A model generated the notes under the pieces. The model ran no database searches. It saw only the letters and a list, made by a program, of their open reading frames with translations, and had not been told where the DNA came from. Source: Morganella morganii (GTDB lineage Bacteria; Pseudomonadota; Gammaproteobacteria; Enterobacterales; Enterobacteriaceae). Taken from it: a stretch of 64,000 nt of DNA. The translations under genes and the position numbers were made by a program. The stretch spans positions 1,612,970-1,676,969 of the forward strand of contig NZ_VKKS01000001.1 of the NCBI RefSeq assembly GCF_019402645.1, written 5' to 3'. Positions 16,018 through 25,638 of the stretch are shown here, in pieces (position 1 is the first letter of the stretch; each line of letters begins with the position of its first letter).

Positions 16018-18054
16018 TCACAATTCCTGTTGTTCATCCAGCATCAGCAGGAATACATAACCGAGTGTTACATCCCATAAATAGTTAAACCGCCCCGATT
16101 TACCACCGTGCCCTGCCTCCATATCAGTATAAAGCAGCAGCAGATTATCATCTGTTTTCAGTTCCCGCAGTTTTGCCACCCATTTTGCCGGTTCCCAGTA
16201 CTGTACCTGAGAATCATGCAAACCACTGGTCACCAGCATATCCGGATAGGCTTTCGCCTCAATGTTGTCATACGGACTGTAAGCACGGATGTCACAGTAA
16301 GCAGATTCATTTTCCGGGTTGCCCCACTCGTCATACTCGCCGGTGGTCAGCGGAATGGACGGATCAGACATGGTGGTCAGTACATCAACAAACGGTACTT
16401 GTGTCACAATGCCGCGATACAGTTCAGGTGCCTGATTAATCACCGCCCCCATCAGCAGCCCGCCGGCACTGCCTCCGGTGGCGTAAATCCGGTTTTTCGC
16501 ACCGTAACGCCGGGTAATCAGTTCACGGGTTACATCCGTAAAATCATTAAAGCTGTTGATTTTATGCTGCATTTTCCCTGCATTATACCAGCGCTTACCT
16601 AACTCACCGCCGCCGCGGATATGCGCCTGAGCATAGACAAAACCGCGATTAAGCAGGCTCAGCCTGTTGGCATCGAAATCCGGATCCATACCGGCACCGT
16701 ATGCACCATAGCCTTCAATCAGCAGCGGGTTGTGTCCGGGCTGATAATGATCTTTATGCCAGACCAGTGAAACCGGCACCTGCACACCGTCACGGGCAGT
16801 GATCCATATCCGCTCACTGTGATAATTATCGCGCTGAAAACCGTTTACCTGCGCCTGTTTCAGCAATGTCCGTTCCCCGCAGGCCATATTCAGTTCATAT
16901 ACCGACGCCGGTGTGGTCATTGAGGTATAGCCGTAGCGCAGCAACTGACTATCAGGCTCCGGATTAAGGCCGAGCCACGCGCAGTAAGCGCCGTCATCAA
17001 ATGCAACCTGTGTTTCTTTCCCGCTCTGCCGGTGAATAATGCGGATCTGCGGCAGCGCGGCATGCCGTTCCTGCAACACCAGCCAGTCACGGAACAGTGT
17101 AAAATCTTCCAGATCAGTATCCGGTTGCGGCGCAATCAGGGTCAGCCACGGATTCTCCGGTGCCTCCGTCTGATAGAGGCCAAACAATTCGTTTTCATGA
17201 TCAGAGCGGATATAAAACTGACTGTTCAGATGATCGATATGATACTCACGCCCGTCCTGACGCTGCGAGAAACAGACCGGCGGCTGTAACGGTTCACCGG
17301 CATTGATCAACTGAACTTCAGAAGTGACGGGGCTGTGGCAGCCGATAAAAATCCATTCACGGGATGATGACAACGATAACCCGGTATAAAAACGATCATC
17401 TTCCTCGCGGTACACCAGCTCGTCCTGTGCGGTATCTGTGCCGAAACGGTGGAGGTAAACCTCGGACGGCAGCAATGTCTGCGGATCCTGACGAACGTAA
17501 AACAGTACCGAACCGTCTGCTGACCAGACCAGGTCGTCTGCCACGTCTGTCAGCACGGATTCCTGCCAGTCATTATCCGCCAGATCACGGTAAGCAACCT
17601 GATATTCACGACGGCCGACTTTATCCTCCGCAATTGCAATACGACGGTTATCCGTACTGACGGCCAGAGACACCAGCGCATAATACGCCAGCCCCTGCGC
17701 CCGTACATTGCCGTCTGCCAGTAACTCCCACTGATCACCGGTTATTTTGCGCCGCTCATAGCGCGGGTACTCTTTGCCCGCCTCAAAGCGGGTGCGGTAA
17801 ACATAACCATTATAACTGTACGGCGCGGATTCATCCGCCTGAGGCATGCGGGCTACCATCTCCTCATACAGCGCTTTGCGCAGCGGCTCAGCCGTCTGCA
17901 ACTGTTGCTGTGTATAGCGGTTTTCATCCGTCAGGTACTGAATCACCTGCGGGTCACTGCGGGTATCATCCCGCAGCCAGTAGTAATTATCCGTCCTGGT
18001 TTCACCGTGTGCAGTGAACTGTACAGGACGTTTTAGGGCTTGCGGAATAGTCAT
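16018..18054 (-). CDS. ptrB: oligopeptidase B
   Basis: A 678-residue protein (E. coli 686) from the ATG at 18054, which has CAGGAG upstream; a longer in-frame start at 18093 lacks this. The N-terminal beta-propeller begins near RTDNYYWLRDDTRS. The C-terminal alpha/beta-hydrolase has ATGGSAGGLLMG (nucleophile Ser), GLHDSQVQYWEPAKW (Asp) and EAGHGGKSGRF (His). It cleaves after basic residues in short peptides in the cytoplasm. It converges with xseA. Confidence 0.95.
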   Translation of the reverse strand: MTIPQALKRPVQFTAHGETRTDNYYWLRDDTRSDPQVIQYLTDENRYTQQQLQTAEPLRKALYEEMVARMPQADESAPYSYNGYVYRTRFEAGKEYPRYERRKITGDQWELLADGNVRAQGLAYYALVSLAVSTDNRRIAIAEDKVGRREYQVAYRDLADNDWQESVLTDVADDLVWSADGSVLFYVRQDPQTLLPSEVYLHRFGTDTAQDELVYREEDDRFYTGLSLSSSREWIFIGCHSPVTSEVQLINAGEPLQPPVCFSQRQDGREYHIDHLNSQFYIRSDHENELFGLYQTEAPENPWLTLIAPQPDTDLEDFTLFRDWLVLQERHAALPQIRIIHRQSGKETQVAFDDGAYCAWLGLNPEPDSQLLRYGYTSMTTPASVYELNMACGERTLLKQAQVNGFQRDNYHSERIWITARDGVQVPVSLVWHKDHYQPGHNPLLIEGYGAYGAGMDPDFDANRLSLLNRGFVYAQAHIRGGGELGKRWYNAGKMQHKINSFNDFTDVTRELITRRYGAKNRIYATGGSAGGLLMGAVINQAPELYRGIVTQVPFVDVLTTMSDPSIPLTTGEYDEWGNPENESAYCDIRAYSPYDNIEAKAYPDMLVTSGLHDSQVQYWEPAKWVAKLRELKTDDNLLLLYTDMEAGHGGKSGRFNYLWDVTLGYVFLLMLDEQQEL

Positions 18055-18207
18055 GCCGGCTCCTGATATGATCTTTTTTTGTAGTGATGTCATAAAAATT
18101 TACTAAATTCTGCTCTGTGTTCTGCGATTCCGCACTATGATAATAACGTTTTCATTTGTTTTATTTCTTAATTCACCGCCGGATTTTCACCGGCCCAGGA
18201 GGTTACA

Positions 18208-18756
18208 ATGAAACAGTACCGCGTTGCTGTTGTTGTCGGTTCGCTGCGTGAGCAGAGTTATAACCGTCAGCTGGCGCATGCTCTGGTCTCCCTCTTCCCT
18301 GCACACATTCAGTGTGAGTTTGTCAGCATCGGCTCACTGCCGCTCTATAACCAGGACTGTGATGCACAGCCGCCTGCTGAGGTGCTGGCATTCAAACAAC
18401 AGATTTCACAGGCTGACGGCGTGATCTTTGTCACGCCGGAGTATAACCGTTCTGTCCCGGGTGTGCTGAAAAACGCGCTGGATCAGGGCTCCCGTCCGTG
18501 GGGACAGAACAGCTGGGACAGCAAACCGGCTGCCGTTATCGGCACATCCGCCGGTGCAATGGGTACGGCGTTAGCACAACAGCATCTGCGCAATGTGCTG
18601 GCATTTCTGAATATGCCGACACTCAATCAGCCGGAAATGTACCTGCAATGGTATGACGGCATGATCGGGGAAAACGGGGCATTCAGTGAAAAAACCGGTA
18701 CTTTTGTGCAAAAATGGGCAGATGCGTATGTCCGCTTCCTGGAAGCGCACAGCTGA
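18208..18756 (+). CDS. chrR: NAD(P)H-dependent FMN reductase, ChrR/YieF-like
   Basis: A 182-residue flavodoxin-fold protein. VVGSLREQSYNRQLA binds the FMN phosphate. PEYNRSVPGVLKNALDQGSR and GTSAGAMGTALAQQHLR are signatures of the ChrR/YieF quinone and chromate reductases. It transfers two electrons to quinones, limiting redox cycling, and can reduce chromate. AGGAGG lies upstream. The gene stands alone. Confidence 0.9.
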   Translation: MKQYRVAVVVGSLREQSYNRQLAHALVSLFPAHIQCEFVSIGSLPLYNQDCDAQPPAEVLAFKQQISQADGVIFVTPEYNRSVPGVLKNALDQGSRPWGQNSWDSKPAAVIGTSAGAMGTALAQQHLRNVLAFLNMPTLNQPEMYLQWYDGMIGENGAFSEKTGTFVQKWADAYVRFLEAHS

Positions 18757-18774
18757 TAATACCGCCGGGCAGAT

Positions 18775-19581
18775 TCAGAGGAATGTCAGCTGCTGCCCGG
18801 TATTAAAATCGTCCGCATTCAGGGCATGACGTCCTCTGGCACCGGTACAGTGACAGCCGTACACCCTGGTCTGCGGATCCACCGCGTCCTTAGCACGACG
18901 CAGCGCGGCCGGTGTTGCCCTGCGCAGATGCAGCCCGCCGACCACCGCCTGCACCGGCGCATTATCTGTCAGCGCGCGCGCATGCTGTACCACAGACTCA
19001 ATCCCTGAATGACTGCATCCGGTGATAATTACAATGCCCTCTTCCCCGCGCCAAATCAGAAAACTGTCATCGCGGACATAATCCGCGTCACCGTTTCTGA
19101 GCAGCACCCCGTAACGGCGCACCACTGCCCGCCGGGTTATTTCACCGGCGAACAGAAAGCGGGATGAGATGGCATACGGTTTTTCCGTCAGCACAAACTG
19201 ATAGTCACGGCGCAGTGTTTCTTCACAAAACAGCGGTGATAACCGCTTGAATTTCAGAGGATAACTGCCCAGCCACAGTGCGGCACGGCGCGGCTCAAAA
19301 ATATGCGGATGCGCAATTACCGTCAGCGGAGACGGCAGATTATGCCGTTCAGTGCGGGTTAATCCGCCGAAATGGTCATAATGGCCGTGCGACAATACCA
19401 CAGCATTAATATCTGCCAGAGAAACCCCCAGCACCTGCGCATTACGGATATAGGTATCATCAGCCCCGGTATCAAACAGCAGCGAGATTTCTCCGTCTTC
19501 CAGCAGCAGGCTGAGGCCGGCGTGAGACTCCGGTTCGGGGTCGGAATGCGTATTTTCCAGCAGTGCAGTGATGCGTAACAT
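18775..19581 (-). CDS. metallo-beta-lactamase-fold protein
   Basis: A 268-residue protein. LSHGHYDHFGGL is the HxHxDH metal motif, followed by GCSHSGIES and GGLHLRRA. This pattern belongs to the subgroup annotated as dihydropterin-ribofuranosyl-aminobenzene 5'-phosphate synthase-like. The substrate in enterobacteria is not established. It converges with the flavin reductase gene 18 bases away. Confidence 0.85.
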   Translation of the reverse strand: MLRITALLENTHSDPEPESHAGLSLLLEDGEISLLFDTGADDTYIRNAQVLGVSLADINAVVLSHGHYDHFGGLTRTERHNLPSPLTVIAHPHIFEPRRAALWLGSYPLKFKRLSPLFCEETLRRDYQFVLTEKPYAISSRFLFAGEITRRAVVRRYGVLLRNGDADYVRDDSFLIWRGEEGIVIITGCSHSGIESVVQHARALTDNAPVQAVVGGLHLRRATPAALRRAKDAVDPQTRVYGCHCTGARGRHALNADDFNTGQQLTFL

Positions 19582-19772
19582 GGATGATAATCCCTGAAAG
19601 ATAAATGTATTCTGCCGTTATATATAACATAGTATTTTCCGCTGTAACGTATCTGTATTGTACCGCAGAGCGCAGATTATGGTTTAATTCAGGTAATGTT
19701 AATAAATCCGCATGACCCGGCTGTAGAATTGTTAAATAATAGCCGGCCGACACAGACTTTCAGGAGTTCCGC

Positions 19773-20231
19773 ATGGGAATTATTACCGCTTTTGCAAAAA
19801 GCATCGATAACAGCCGGCTTTTACGTCTTTTGCATCAGCAAATAGAAAAACAGGATGCTCCGGTCGCCTGCCGTGACGATCTGGATGATCAGCTCACCGA
19901 TATCGCCGCTTATATGCATGATGAACATTATCCCGCTCTGGCGGCACGCCGCAAAAAAGTCAATATACTGACCGGGTTACTCGCCCTGCCGGTATTACTC
20001 TTCTCCCTGCTGCTGTTCTCGCAGAAAATTATTGATGCCCTGTCACTGAATATCGATATCAGTTATCTCTCACTGACCCTGCTGGACTACAGTCTGACTT
20101 ATATCCGGGCGGTATTTATTTATGCCGCAGTGTTGTTCGGCACGATTTTTTATTTTTATTTCCTGCAAAAACAGACAGAAAAATATGCCGGTCACCTGAT
20201 TGATGATTTTATAAACCGGATATCACATTAA
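19773..20231 (+). CDS. two-pass inner-membrane protein, unknown
   Basis: A 152-residue protein with AGGAG before the ATG. The N-terminal ~68 residues are soluble and charged. Membrane segments lie at about residues 70-90 and 112-132, with a short C-terminal tail. No family is recognised. It precedes the two-component genes by about 110 bases. Confidence 0.65.
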   Translation: MGIITAFAKSIDNSRLLRLLHQQIEKQDAPVACRDDLDDQLTDIAAYMHDEHYPALAARRKKVNILTGLLALPVLLFSLLLFSQKIIDALSLNIDISYLSLTLLDYSLTYIRAVFIYAAVLFGTIFYFYFLQKQTEKYAGHLIDDFINRISH

Positions 20232-20342
20232 CCGGAACGGATTAAGGATACATTAAACCCCGTTGTCACAATAATTTGCCTGAGTTGTCACAGTAATCGT
20301 CAATGCTATACTGCAATCCGCTTTTACAGAGAGAGAAAAAAC

Positions 20343-21008
20343 GTGCAAATTCTATTAGTCGAAGACGATTTACAATTAGGCAAAGCATTGTGCCGGGGAC
20401 TGGAACTTGCCGGTTTTCGCGTGTGCTGGCTGCGTTTACTGGCCGATGCCCGTAAACGGCTGACAGAGCAGCATTTTGACCTGATGCTGCTGGATCTGGG
20501 ACTGCCGGACGGTGACGGTTTTGACTCTCTGGTGGAATGGCGCAACAGCGGGGAACAAATCCCGATTATTATTATGACTGCCCGTAACCAGCGTGATCAT
20601 CTGGTGAATTCCCTGGACTCCGGGGCGGATGATTTTATTTCCAAACCCGTCGAACTGCCGGAGTTAATTTCCCGGGTTAAAGCTGTTTCCCGCCGTATTG
20701 CCGGTTTTTCTTCGCAACTATGGAAAGTCGACAATATTACCCTTAACCCGATGAACCATCAGGTGACGCTGAACGACGAGTTATTATTGCTCTCCGGAAA
20801 AGAATATCAGTTGCTGTACGAATTAATGCGCAATACCGGCAATGTGGTGCGCAAACATGAGCTGGAGCAGCGTTTATTCGGGCTGGACGACAGAATCGAA
20901 AGTAATTCCCTGGAAGTACATATCCATAATCTGCGCCGTAAAATCGGTAAAGAGAAGGTAATTACTGTCCGCGGGATTGGCTATCTGCTGAAAAAGGACA
21001 GCGAATAA
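20343..21008 (+). CDS. OmpR-family response regulator
   Basis: A 221-residue protein starting at GTG 20343. The receiver domain has EDD, the phospho-acceptor Asp in LMLLDLGLPDGDG, T in MTAR and K in SKPVE. The C-terminal winged helix ends VRGIGYLLKK. It is closest in feel to the QseB/BasR (PmrA) group. Its stop is directly followed by the histidine kinase ATG, so the two form an operon. The signal and regulon are unknown. Confidence 0.9.
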   Translation: MQILLVEDDLQLGKALCRGLELAGFRVCWLRLLADARKRLTEQHFDLMLLDLGLPDGDGFDSLVEWRNSGEQIPIIIMTARNQRDHLVNSLDSGADDFISKPVELPELISRVKAVSRRIAGFSSQLWKVDNITLNPMNHQVTLNDELLLLSGKEYQLLYELMRNTGNVVRKHELEQRLFGLDDRIESNSLEVHIHNLRRKIGKEKVITVRGIGYLLKKDSE

Positions 21009-22427
21009 ATGAGGATCCGCTCATTCTTTGTTTATACCGTGCTTCTTCAGACGTTCTCAATGCTCCTGCTGTGGGGCGTCTGGATTGCCTGGCTGAAATA
21101 CGCTTACCTGCCTGATTTAAGTGACGATTTTAACGCACAGCAGATGGTGATTGCCCGGGGGGTATCAGATACACTACGGGAAACCCCCACCGATTCCGCC
21201 ACCTTTCCGCAAATTGCCCGCGCACTGGAGAGTATGTACGCCAATGCGATGAAAAGCGGACTGGAAGAGGAAAACTATGACCCGCTGGTCGCCATTCTGC
21301 ACAGCACAACGGGCGAGGTACTGTACAGTAATAAACCTGACGTCCATATTCCGCTGAAACCGGACGGCATCGAACGTTTCACCGAGGACGGGGAAACCTG
21401 GTATCTCGCTTACAATACTGATCCGGGTATGCAGCGCACTGCGGTTATCGGGGAATCCGGTACTGACCGCCATATGCTGATCGGCGACCCGGCGACCGGC
21501 ACCGCTGTCCCGCTGCTGTTTATTCTCGGCACCATGCTCTCGTCGACCATTATCACCACCTATCTCAGCCTGCGCCCGCTGCGTGAAACCACCCGCAGTA
21601 TCGCCACCCGCAACCCCGGTAATCTGACGCCTATCAGCATGAAGTATCAGTACAATGAAATGCGTCCGGTGCTGCATGCCATCAACCAGCTGATGCAGCG
21701 GGTGGATGCTGCCAATCTGCGGGAAAAACAGTTTATGGCGGATGCCGCCCATGAACTGCGCACCCCGATTGCCGCCGTACTGGCACAAATTCATCTGCTT
21801 AAACAGATTGATGACCCGGCGGAACGCAACGAGATCACCGCCGATATGGAAATCAGTCTTGACCGCGCGGTATCACTGTCACGACAGCTGATTGATCTGG
21901 CACAGCTGGAAACGGAAGATTATCCGCTGAAGATGGAAGAGATAGACCTGACTCAGGCACTGAGCCACGCCATTGCCATGCTGGTGCCCTACGCCCTGCG
22001 CAAAAATATTGAATTTTCCTTCGACGGCCCGGAAAGCTGCATTGTTGTCAGTGATAAACAGGCGCTGTTCTCCATCATCAACAATATATTAAATAACGCG
22101 GTGAAATACTGCCCGCCTGACAGTCAGGCGGAAGTTTCACTGAACACCCGTAATCCGAATGAAGTACAGATTATTATCCGTGATAACGGCAACGGTATCA
22201 GTGAGCAGTATCGCCACCGCCTGTTCTCCCGCTTTTTCCGTGTGCCCGGCAGCAGTGAAAACGGCAGCGGTCTCGGCCTTGCCATTGCCTGGAATCTGGC
22301 GGGAAAAATCGGCGGTTATCTCTCAGTCACCGACGGATTGCAGCAGCGCGGTATCGGGTTTGTGATCCATATCCCGGCAAAAAACAAGGTAATTCCCGCT
22401 GCTTCCCATGACAGTTCTGATACATAA
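21009..22427 (+). CDS. sensor histidine kinase
   Basis: A 472-residue protein with a membrane helix at about 12-30, a periplasmic region to about 165, a second helix at about 167-187 and then HAMP. The H-box is FMADAAHELRTPIA (His 248). The N box (NNILNNAVKY), DNGNGIS and GSGLGLAIAWNL follow. It phosphorylates the adjacent response regulator. The layout resembles QseC/BasS kinases; the ligand cannot be told from sequence. Confidence 0.92.
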   Translation: MRIRSFFVYTVLLQTFSMLLLWGVWIAWLKYAYLPDLSDDFNAQQMVIARGVSDTLRETPTDSATFPQIARALESMYANAMKSGLEEENYDPLVAILHSTTGEVLYSNKPDVHIPLKPDGIERFTEDGETWYLAYNTDPGMQRTAVIGESGTDRHMLIGDPATGTAVPLLFILGTMLSSTIITTYLSLRPLRETTRSIATRNPGNLTPISMKYQYNEMRPVLHAINQLMQRVDAANLREKQFMADAAHELRTPIAAVLAQIHLLKQIDDPAERNEITADMEISLDRAVSLSRQLIDLAQLETEDYPLKMEEIDLTQALSHAIAMLVPYALRKNIEFSFDGPESCIVVSDKQALFSIINNILNNAVKYCPPDSQAEVSLNTRNPNEVQIIIRDNGNGISEQYRHRLFSRFFRVPGSSENGSGLGLAIAWNLAGKIGGYLSVTDGLQQRGIGFVIHIPAKNKVIPAASHDSSDT

Positions 22428-22461
22428 GGCTATGCTGAAAAAGTCAGAACAGGAGGGACAG

Positions 22462-23034
22462 ATGAAACAGGCACTGATTATTATTGACCTTATTAATGAC
22501 ATTACCGGCAAACACGGGCTTTCCAACGCCTGCTATGAGCAAACAGAAGCCCGCCATCTGATTGCGTCCACGCGGGAAACTGCCCGTCTGGCCCGGCAGC
22601 GGAAGATCCCCGTGGTGTGGGTGCGGGTCGGGTTTGCCGATGACTGGCATGATATCCCCGCCGGATCCCCGATGTTTCAGCGGGCAAAAGAAACGGGCGC
22701 CCTGAAACTGAGTGGCGGCGGTTGCGACTGGGCAGACGGTACTGATGTACAGAAAGAGGATGTCTGTTTTGTGAAAAAAGGCGTCAGTGCCTTTGCGGGA
22801 AATGATTTGCTGATCTGGCTGCGTAAAGCCGGAATTGAGCATATCGTTCTGGCCGGTGTCAGTACCGTGATGGCGATTCAGAACACGGCACGTTATGCCC
22901 ATGACAACGGGTTTTATGTCTCAGTGGCGGAGGATTTATGCGCTGCCCAGACAGCGGAACTGCACCAGATAAGCCTGGATATGCTCCGCCCGATGGCAAC
23001 CATCACCACATCCGCCGGCTGGCTGGCACAATAA
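22462..23034 (+). CDS. isochorismatase-fold protein lacking the catalytic cysteine
   Basis: A 190-residue protein from ATG 22462, with AGGAGG upstream. It has the family Asp in LIIIDLIND and Lys in FVKKGVSAF. In the GVSTVMAIQNTARYA segment an alanine replaces the nucleophilic Cys of amidohydrolase members (GVxTxxC). True isochorismatases such as EntB and PhzD also lack that Cys, so this may act on a vinyl ether or be non-hydrolytic. It starts 34 bases after the kinase stop and could be co-transcribed. Confidence 0.8.
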   Translation: MKQALIIIDLINDITGKHGLSNACYEQTEARHLIASTRETARLARQRKIPVVWVRVGFADDWHDIPAGSPMFQRAKETGALKLSGGGCDWADGTDVQKEDVCFVKKGVSAFAGNDLLIWLRKAGIEHIVLAGVSTVMAIQNTARYAHDNGFYVSVAEDLCAAQTAELHQISLDMLRPMATITTSAGWLAQ

Positions 23035-23039
23035 TCTCC

Positions 23040-23072
23040 GGATATCCGCACAGGCAGACTGTGCGGATATCC
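23040..23072. terminator. bidirectional hairpin between convergent genes
   Basis: GGATATCCGCACA and TGTGCGGATATCC form a perfect 13 bp stem with a 7-base loop. It lies between the isochorismatase-fold gene and azlD, which converge. Confidence 0.7.
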
Positions 23073-23076
23073 TTAC

Positions 23077-23403
23077 TTACCACAGCGACAGCAGATAACG
23101 CAGCAGCGCGGTCACCATCGCGGCGGCCAGCACAATCACCAGAAATGGTTTTTTATACCAGGTCAGCAACCCGGCAACCGCCACCCCGGCCATTTTCGGC
23201 CAGTCTGATAATTCCTGCCCGCTGAAGATAGTCATCGTCACTGCCACGGCAAACAGGATCACAATCGCGCCCGTTGAGAGCAGATTTCTGACATGTGCCG
23301 AAACAGAGAAACGTCCGCTGAGCAGCGCCCCGGAAGCCCGCATGGCATAAGTACCGACCGCCAGCAGTGCGATCCCTGTCAGAATAGATAATGTATCCGG
23401 CAT
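23077..23403 (-). CDS. azlD: AzlD family branched-chain amino acid exporter subunit
   Basis: A 108-residue protein with three or four hydrophobic segments. RASGALLS near the start and YKKPFLVIVLAA near the end are typical of AzlD. It works with AzlC to export branched-chain or related amino acids. The start overlaps the azlC stop by one base, so the two are translationally coupled. Confidence 0.88.
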   Translation of the reverse strand: MPDTLSILTGIALLAVGTYAMRASGALLSGRFSVSAHVRNLLSTGAIVILFAVAVTMTIFSGQELSDWPKMAGVAVAGLLTWYKKPFLVIVLAAAMVTALLRYLLSLW

Positions 23404-24065
23404 TATACTCTCCTCAGGCTGACAACCAGCCCCAGCAGTGATAACAGCACCGGGATCCCCGGCGGTAAAAACGGTGTGACGGCCAGAGCAACCACGGCTC
23501 CCGACAGCGCAGCGCTGCGGGTTTTTGCCTCACGCAGTGCAGGCAGACATAATGCCAGGATAATCGCCGGGAACATCGCATCCAGTCCCAGCACTTTGGT
23601 ATCCACGATAAACGTGCCGAGAAACCCGCCGGTAATTGTTCCCAGCGGCCAGCACAGAAAAATTCCCAGTCCGCACAGCCAGAATGCGGCTTTTTGCTTA
23701 TCTTTCTGTTTTTCCGCCAGACCGAACACCACACTCTCATCATTAAGAATATGGAAGCCCAGCAGTTTTTGCGGGCCTTTTCCGGCAAGATCATGCACTG
23801 CCAGGCTGAACGGTACATGGCGGGCATTGACCAGCAACCCTGCCAGCGCGGCAGATACCGGACTGCCACCGGCAGCCACAACGCCGATAAACAGAAACTC
23901 TGACGCGCCCGCCAGCACAGTCAGTGATAGTGTCAGCGGTACCCAGAACGGAAATCCGCTGGCATGTGCCAGCGCCCCGTAGGAAACGCCGACAATTAAA
24001 TCAGCCACACAGACCAGCAAAATATTGCGGATCATGGCATCATCGAGTGGAATAGCGAGTTTCAT
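23403..24065 (-). CDS. azlC: AzlC family branched-chain amino acid exporter subunit
   Basis: A 220-residue integral membrane protein with about five or six helices. It has the AzlC signatures ADLIVGVSYGALAHASG, LAGASEFLFIG and LLVNARHVPFSLAV. It is transcribed divergently from a cupin regulator across a 106-base interval carrying a perfect dyad, probably the operator. Confidence 0.9.
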   Translation of the reverse strand: MKLAIPLDDAMIRNILLVCVADLIVGVSYGALAHASGFPFWVPLTLSLTVLAGASEFLFIGVVAAGGSPVSAALAGLLVNARHVPFSLAVHDLAGKGPQKLLGFHILNDESVVFGLAEKQKDKQKAAFWLCGLGIFLCWPLGTITGGFLGTFIVDTKVLGLDAMFPAIILALCLPALREAKTRSAALSGAVVALAVTPFLPPGIPVLLSLLGLVVSLRRV

Positions 24066-24083
24066 TACGATAGACTTATAGAT

Positions 24084-24098
24084 TGAACGATACGTTCA
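24084..24098. promoter_or_regulatory. operator TGAACG-ATA-CGTTCA
   Basis: A perfect 6-3-6 palindrome in the azlC/regulator divergent interval, 19 bases upstream of the azlC start, with a further GAACG half-site near 24105. It is a probable binding site of the XRE-cupin regulator encoded next door. Confidence 0.6.
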
Positions 24099-24171
24099 TT
24101 ATGTCGAACGGCTTAAATTACGCAAGTGTTAATTCCGGGTTATTTCCGTTAACCAGCAGAGAGTACATTTT

Positions 24172-24729
24172 ATGGATTCACCTATTACTCCGCCCCTGAA
24201 AATTATGGCTGTCAGGCTGACCGAAGAGCGCCAGCGCCAGGGGCGTTCCATCGCAGATGTCGCGCGCAGTGCCGGTATTGCCAAATCCACACTGTCGCAG
24301 CTGGAATCGGCACAGGGAAATCCGGGAATTGAAACGCTGTGGTCACTCTGTGTGGCACTGAATATCCCGTTCGCCAGTCTGTTTGAAACCCCGAAAAGCC
24401 GGGTGACCGTACTGCGGCGCGGGGAAGGTATTCAGGTCAGTGCGGAGAATGCGTATTACCATGCTTTTCTGCTCTCTTCCGCCTCTGCGGTCAACCGGCG
24501 TGACCTGTACACTATCATGGCTCAGCCCGGCAAAGATCGTGTTTCCGAGCCGCATATGGCGCAGGTCACCGAACATATCCTGCTGATGACCGGCAGTGCC
24601 GTCGCCGGAACCCTCGATGAGCCCGCCACACTCCTGCCCGGTGACTATATTTCCTATCCCGGTGATGTCCCGCATATTTTCAAAGCACTGGAACCCGATA
24701 CCACCGCGGTGATGATTATTGAGCACTGA
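24172..24729 (+). CDS. XRE-cupin transcriptional regulator, likely of azlCD
   Basis: A 185-residue protein with N-terminal helix-turn-helix at residues about 18-70 (RSIADVARSAGIAKSTLSQLES, GNPGIETLWSLCVALNIPF). A C-terminal cupin has PHMAQVTEHILLMTGSAVAG and PGDYISYPGDVPHIFKAL. The divergent position next to azlCD is the usual arrangement for its regulator. The ligand is probably an amino acid, by inference. Confidence 0.85.
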   Translation: MDSPITPPLKIMAVRLTEERQRQGRSIADVARSAGIAKSTLSQLESAQGNPGIETLWSLCVALNIPFASLFETPKSRVTVLRRGEGIQVSAENAYYHAFLLSSASAVNRRDLYTIMAQPGKDRVSEPHMAQVTEHILLMTGSAVAGTLDEPATLLPGDYISYPGDVPHIFKALEPDTTAVMIIEH

Positions 24730-24871
24730 TTACGCATCAGGTATTCACAAATACTGACTTATCGCAAATAATGTAAAATGAAGTTTATCAATGAGGGTAT
24801 ATTCCGTATCCGGTATCAGCCGGTTCTGTTATGCGCTGATACCGGTATAACGGGCTTACTAAGGAAAAACT

Positions 24872-25444
24872 ATGCTTGATTTTAATCGTCAGAATTTAAC
24901 TCATATGACAGCCGGTGCCCTGAAAAAACAACGGGGCTATCTGTGGATCGTCGCTATTCTCCTGCTGGCCGGTGGTGTGGCCTGTCTGATGAACCCGCTG
25001 ATTTCCGGCGTCACTCTCAGCTATATCATCGGGGGGCTGCTCGTGATAAACGGGCTATCTATGCTGTTTGTTACTCTCAGCAGCCGGCTTTACAGCGGCG
25101 GCAGCAAGCTGTTTTCCGTTCTGGTTGCGGTAGCCTATCTCCTTCTGGGCTATGTGTTCCTGACTGAACCGCTCACCGGAATGCTCAGCCTGGCAATCCT
25201 GCTCGCTATCCTGTTTATTGCCGGCGGGATCCTGCGCCTGGGCTCTGGCTTGCGTCAGATGTCTCAGGCCCGCGGCTGGCTGAATATTATTATCGGCCTG
25301 CTTGATCTGTTCATCGCCTATCTGCTGGTCGGTAACGGCCCGATTGTGTCTGTCACCCTGATCGCGACACTGGTCGGTATTGAACTGCTGTTCAGCTCTT
25401 TCGGGCTGATCGCCGCGGCTTCCATCCTGAAAAAGAATAATTAA
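24872..25444 (+). CDS. hdeD: HdeD family membrane protein
   Basis: A 190-residue protein, the same length as E. coli HdeD, with six hydrophobic helices. PLISGVTLSYIIGGLLVINGLSML, VAVAYLLLGY and VSVTLIATLVGIELLFSS align by eye with HdeD. HdeD contributes to acid resistance at high cell density in E. coli. The upstream gap of 140 bases presumably holds the promoter. No hdeA/hdeB genes accompany it. Confidence 0.85.
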   Translation: MLDFNRQNLTHMTAGALKKQRGYLWIVAILLLAGGVACLMNPLISGVTLSYIIGGLLVINGLSMLFVTLSSRLYSGGSKLFSVLVAVAYLLLGYVFLTEPLTGMLSLAILLAILFIAGGILRLGSGLRQMSQARGWLNIIIGLLDLFIAYLLVGNGPIVSVTLIATLVGIELLFSSFGLIAAASILKKNN

Positions 25445-25453
25445 CCGCTTCCG

Positions 25454-25496
25454 GTGGCGCGGGCAACCAATTTGCCGCGCCACACCCCTTTTTTCA
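25454..25496 (+). terminator. terminator after hdeD
   Basis: GTGGCGCG...CGCGCCAC forms a strong stem, followed by T-rich sequence (TTTTTTCATTTTTT) 10 bases after the hdeD stop. Confidence 0.75.
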
Positions 25497-25638
25497 TTTT
25501 TTCCGCTTTTATCGCAACTTTACATACCCTTTCAGTACTCGTGCCTGAAAAATGGTAAAGTATTCAATGTGATCCCATTTTTAACATTTTGCTGCTCACC
25601 GGGGAGCCTGTAAAAACACGTCACAGGAGATATTTTTT

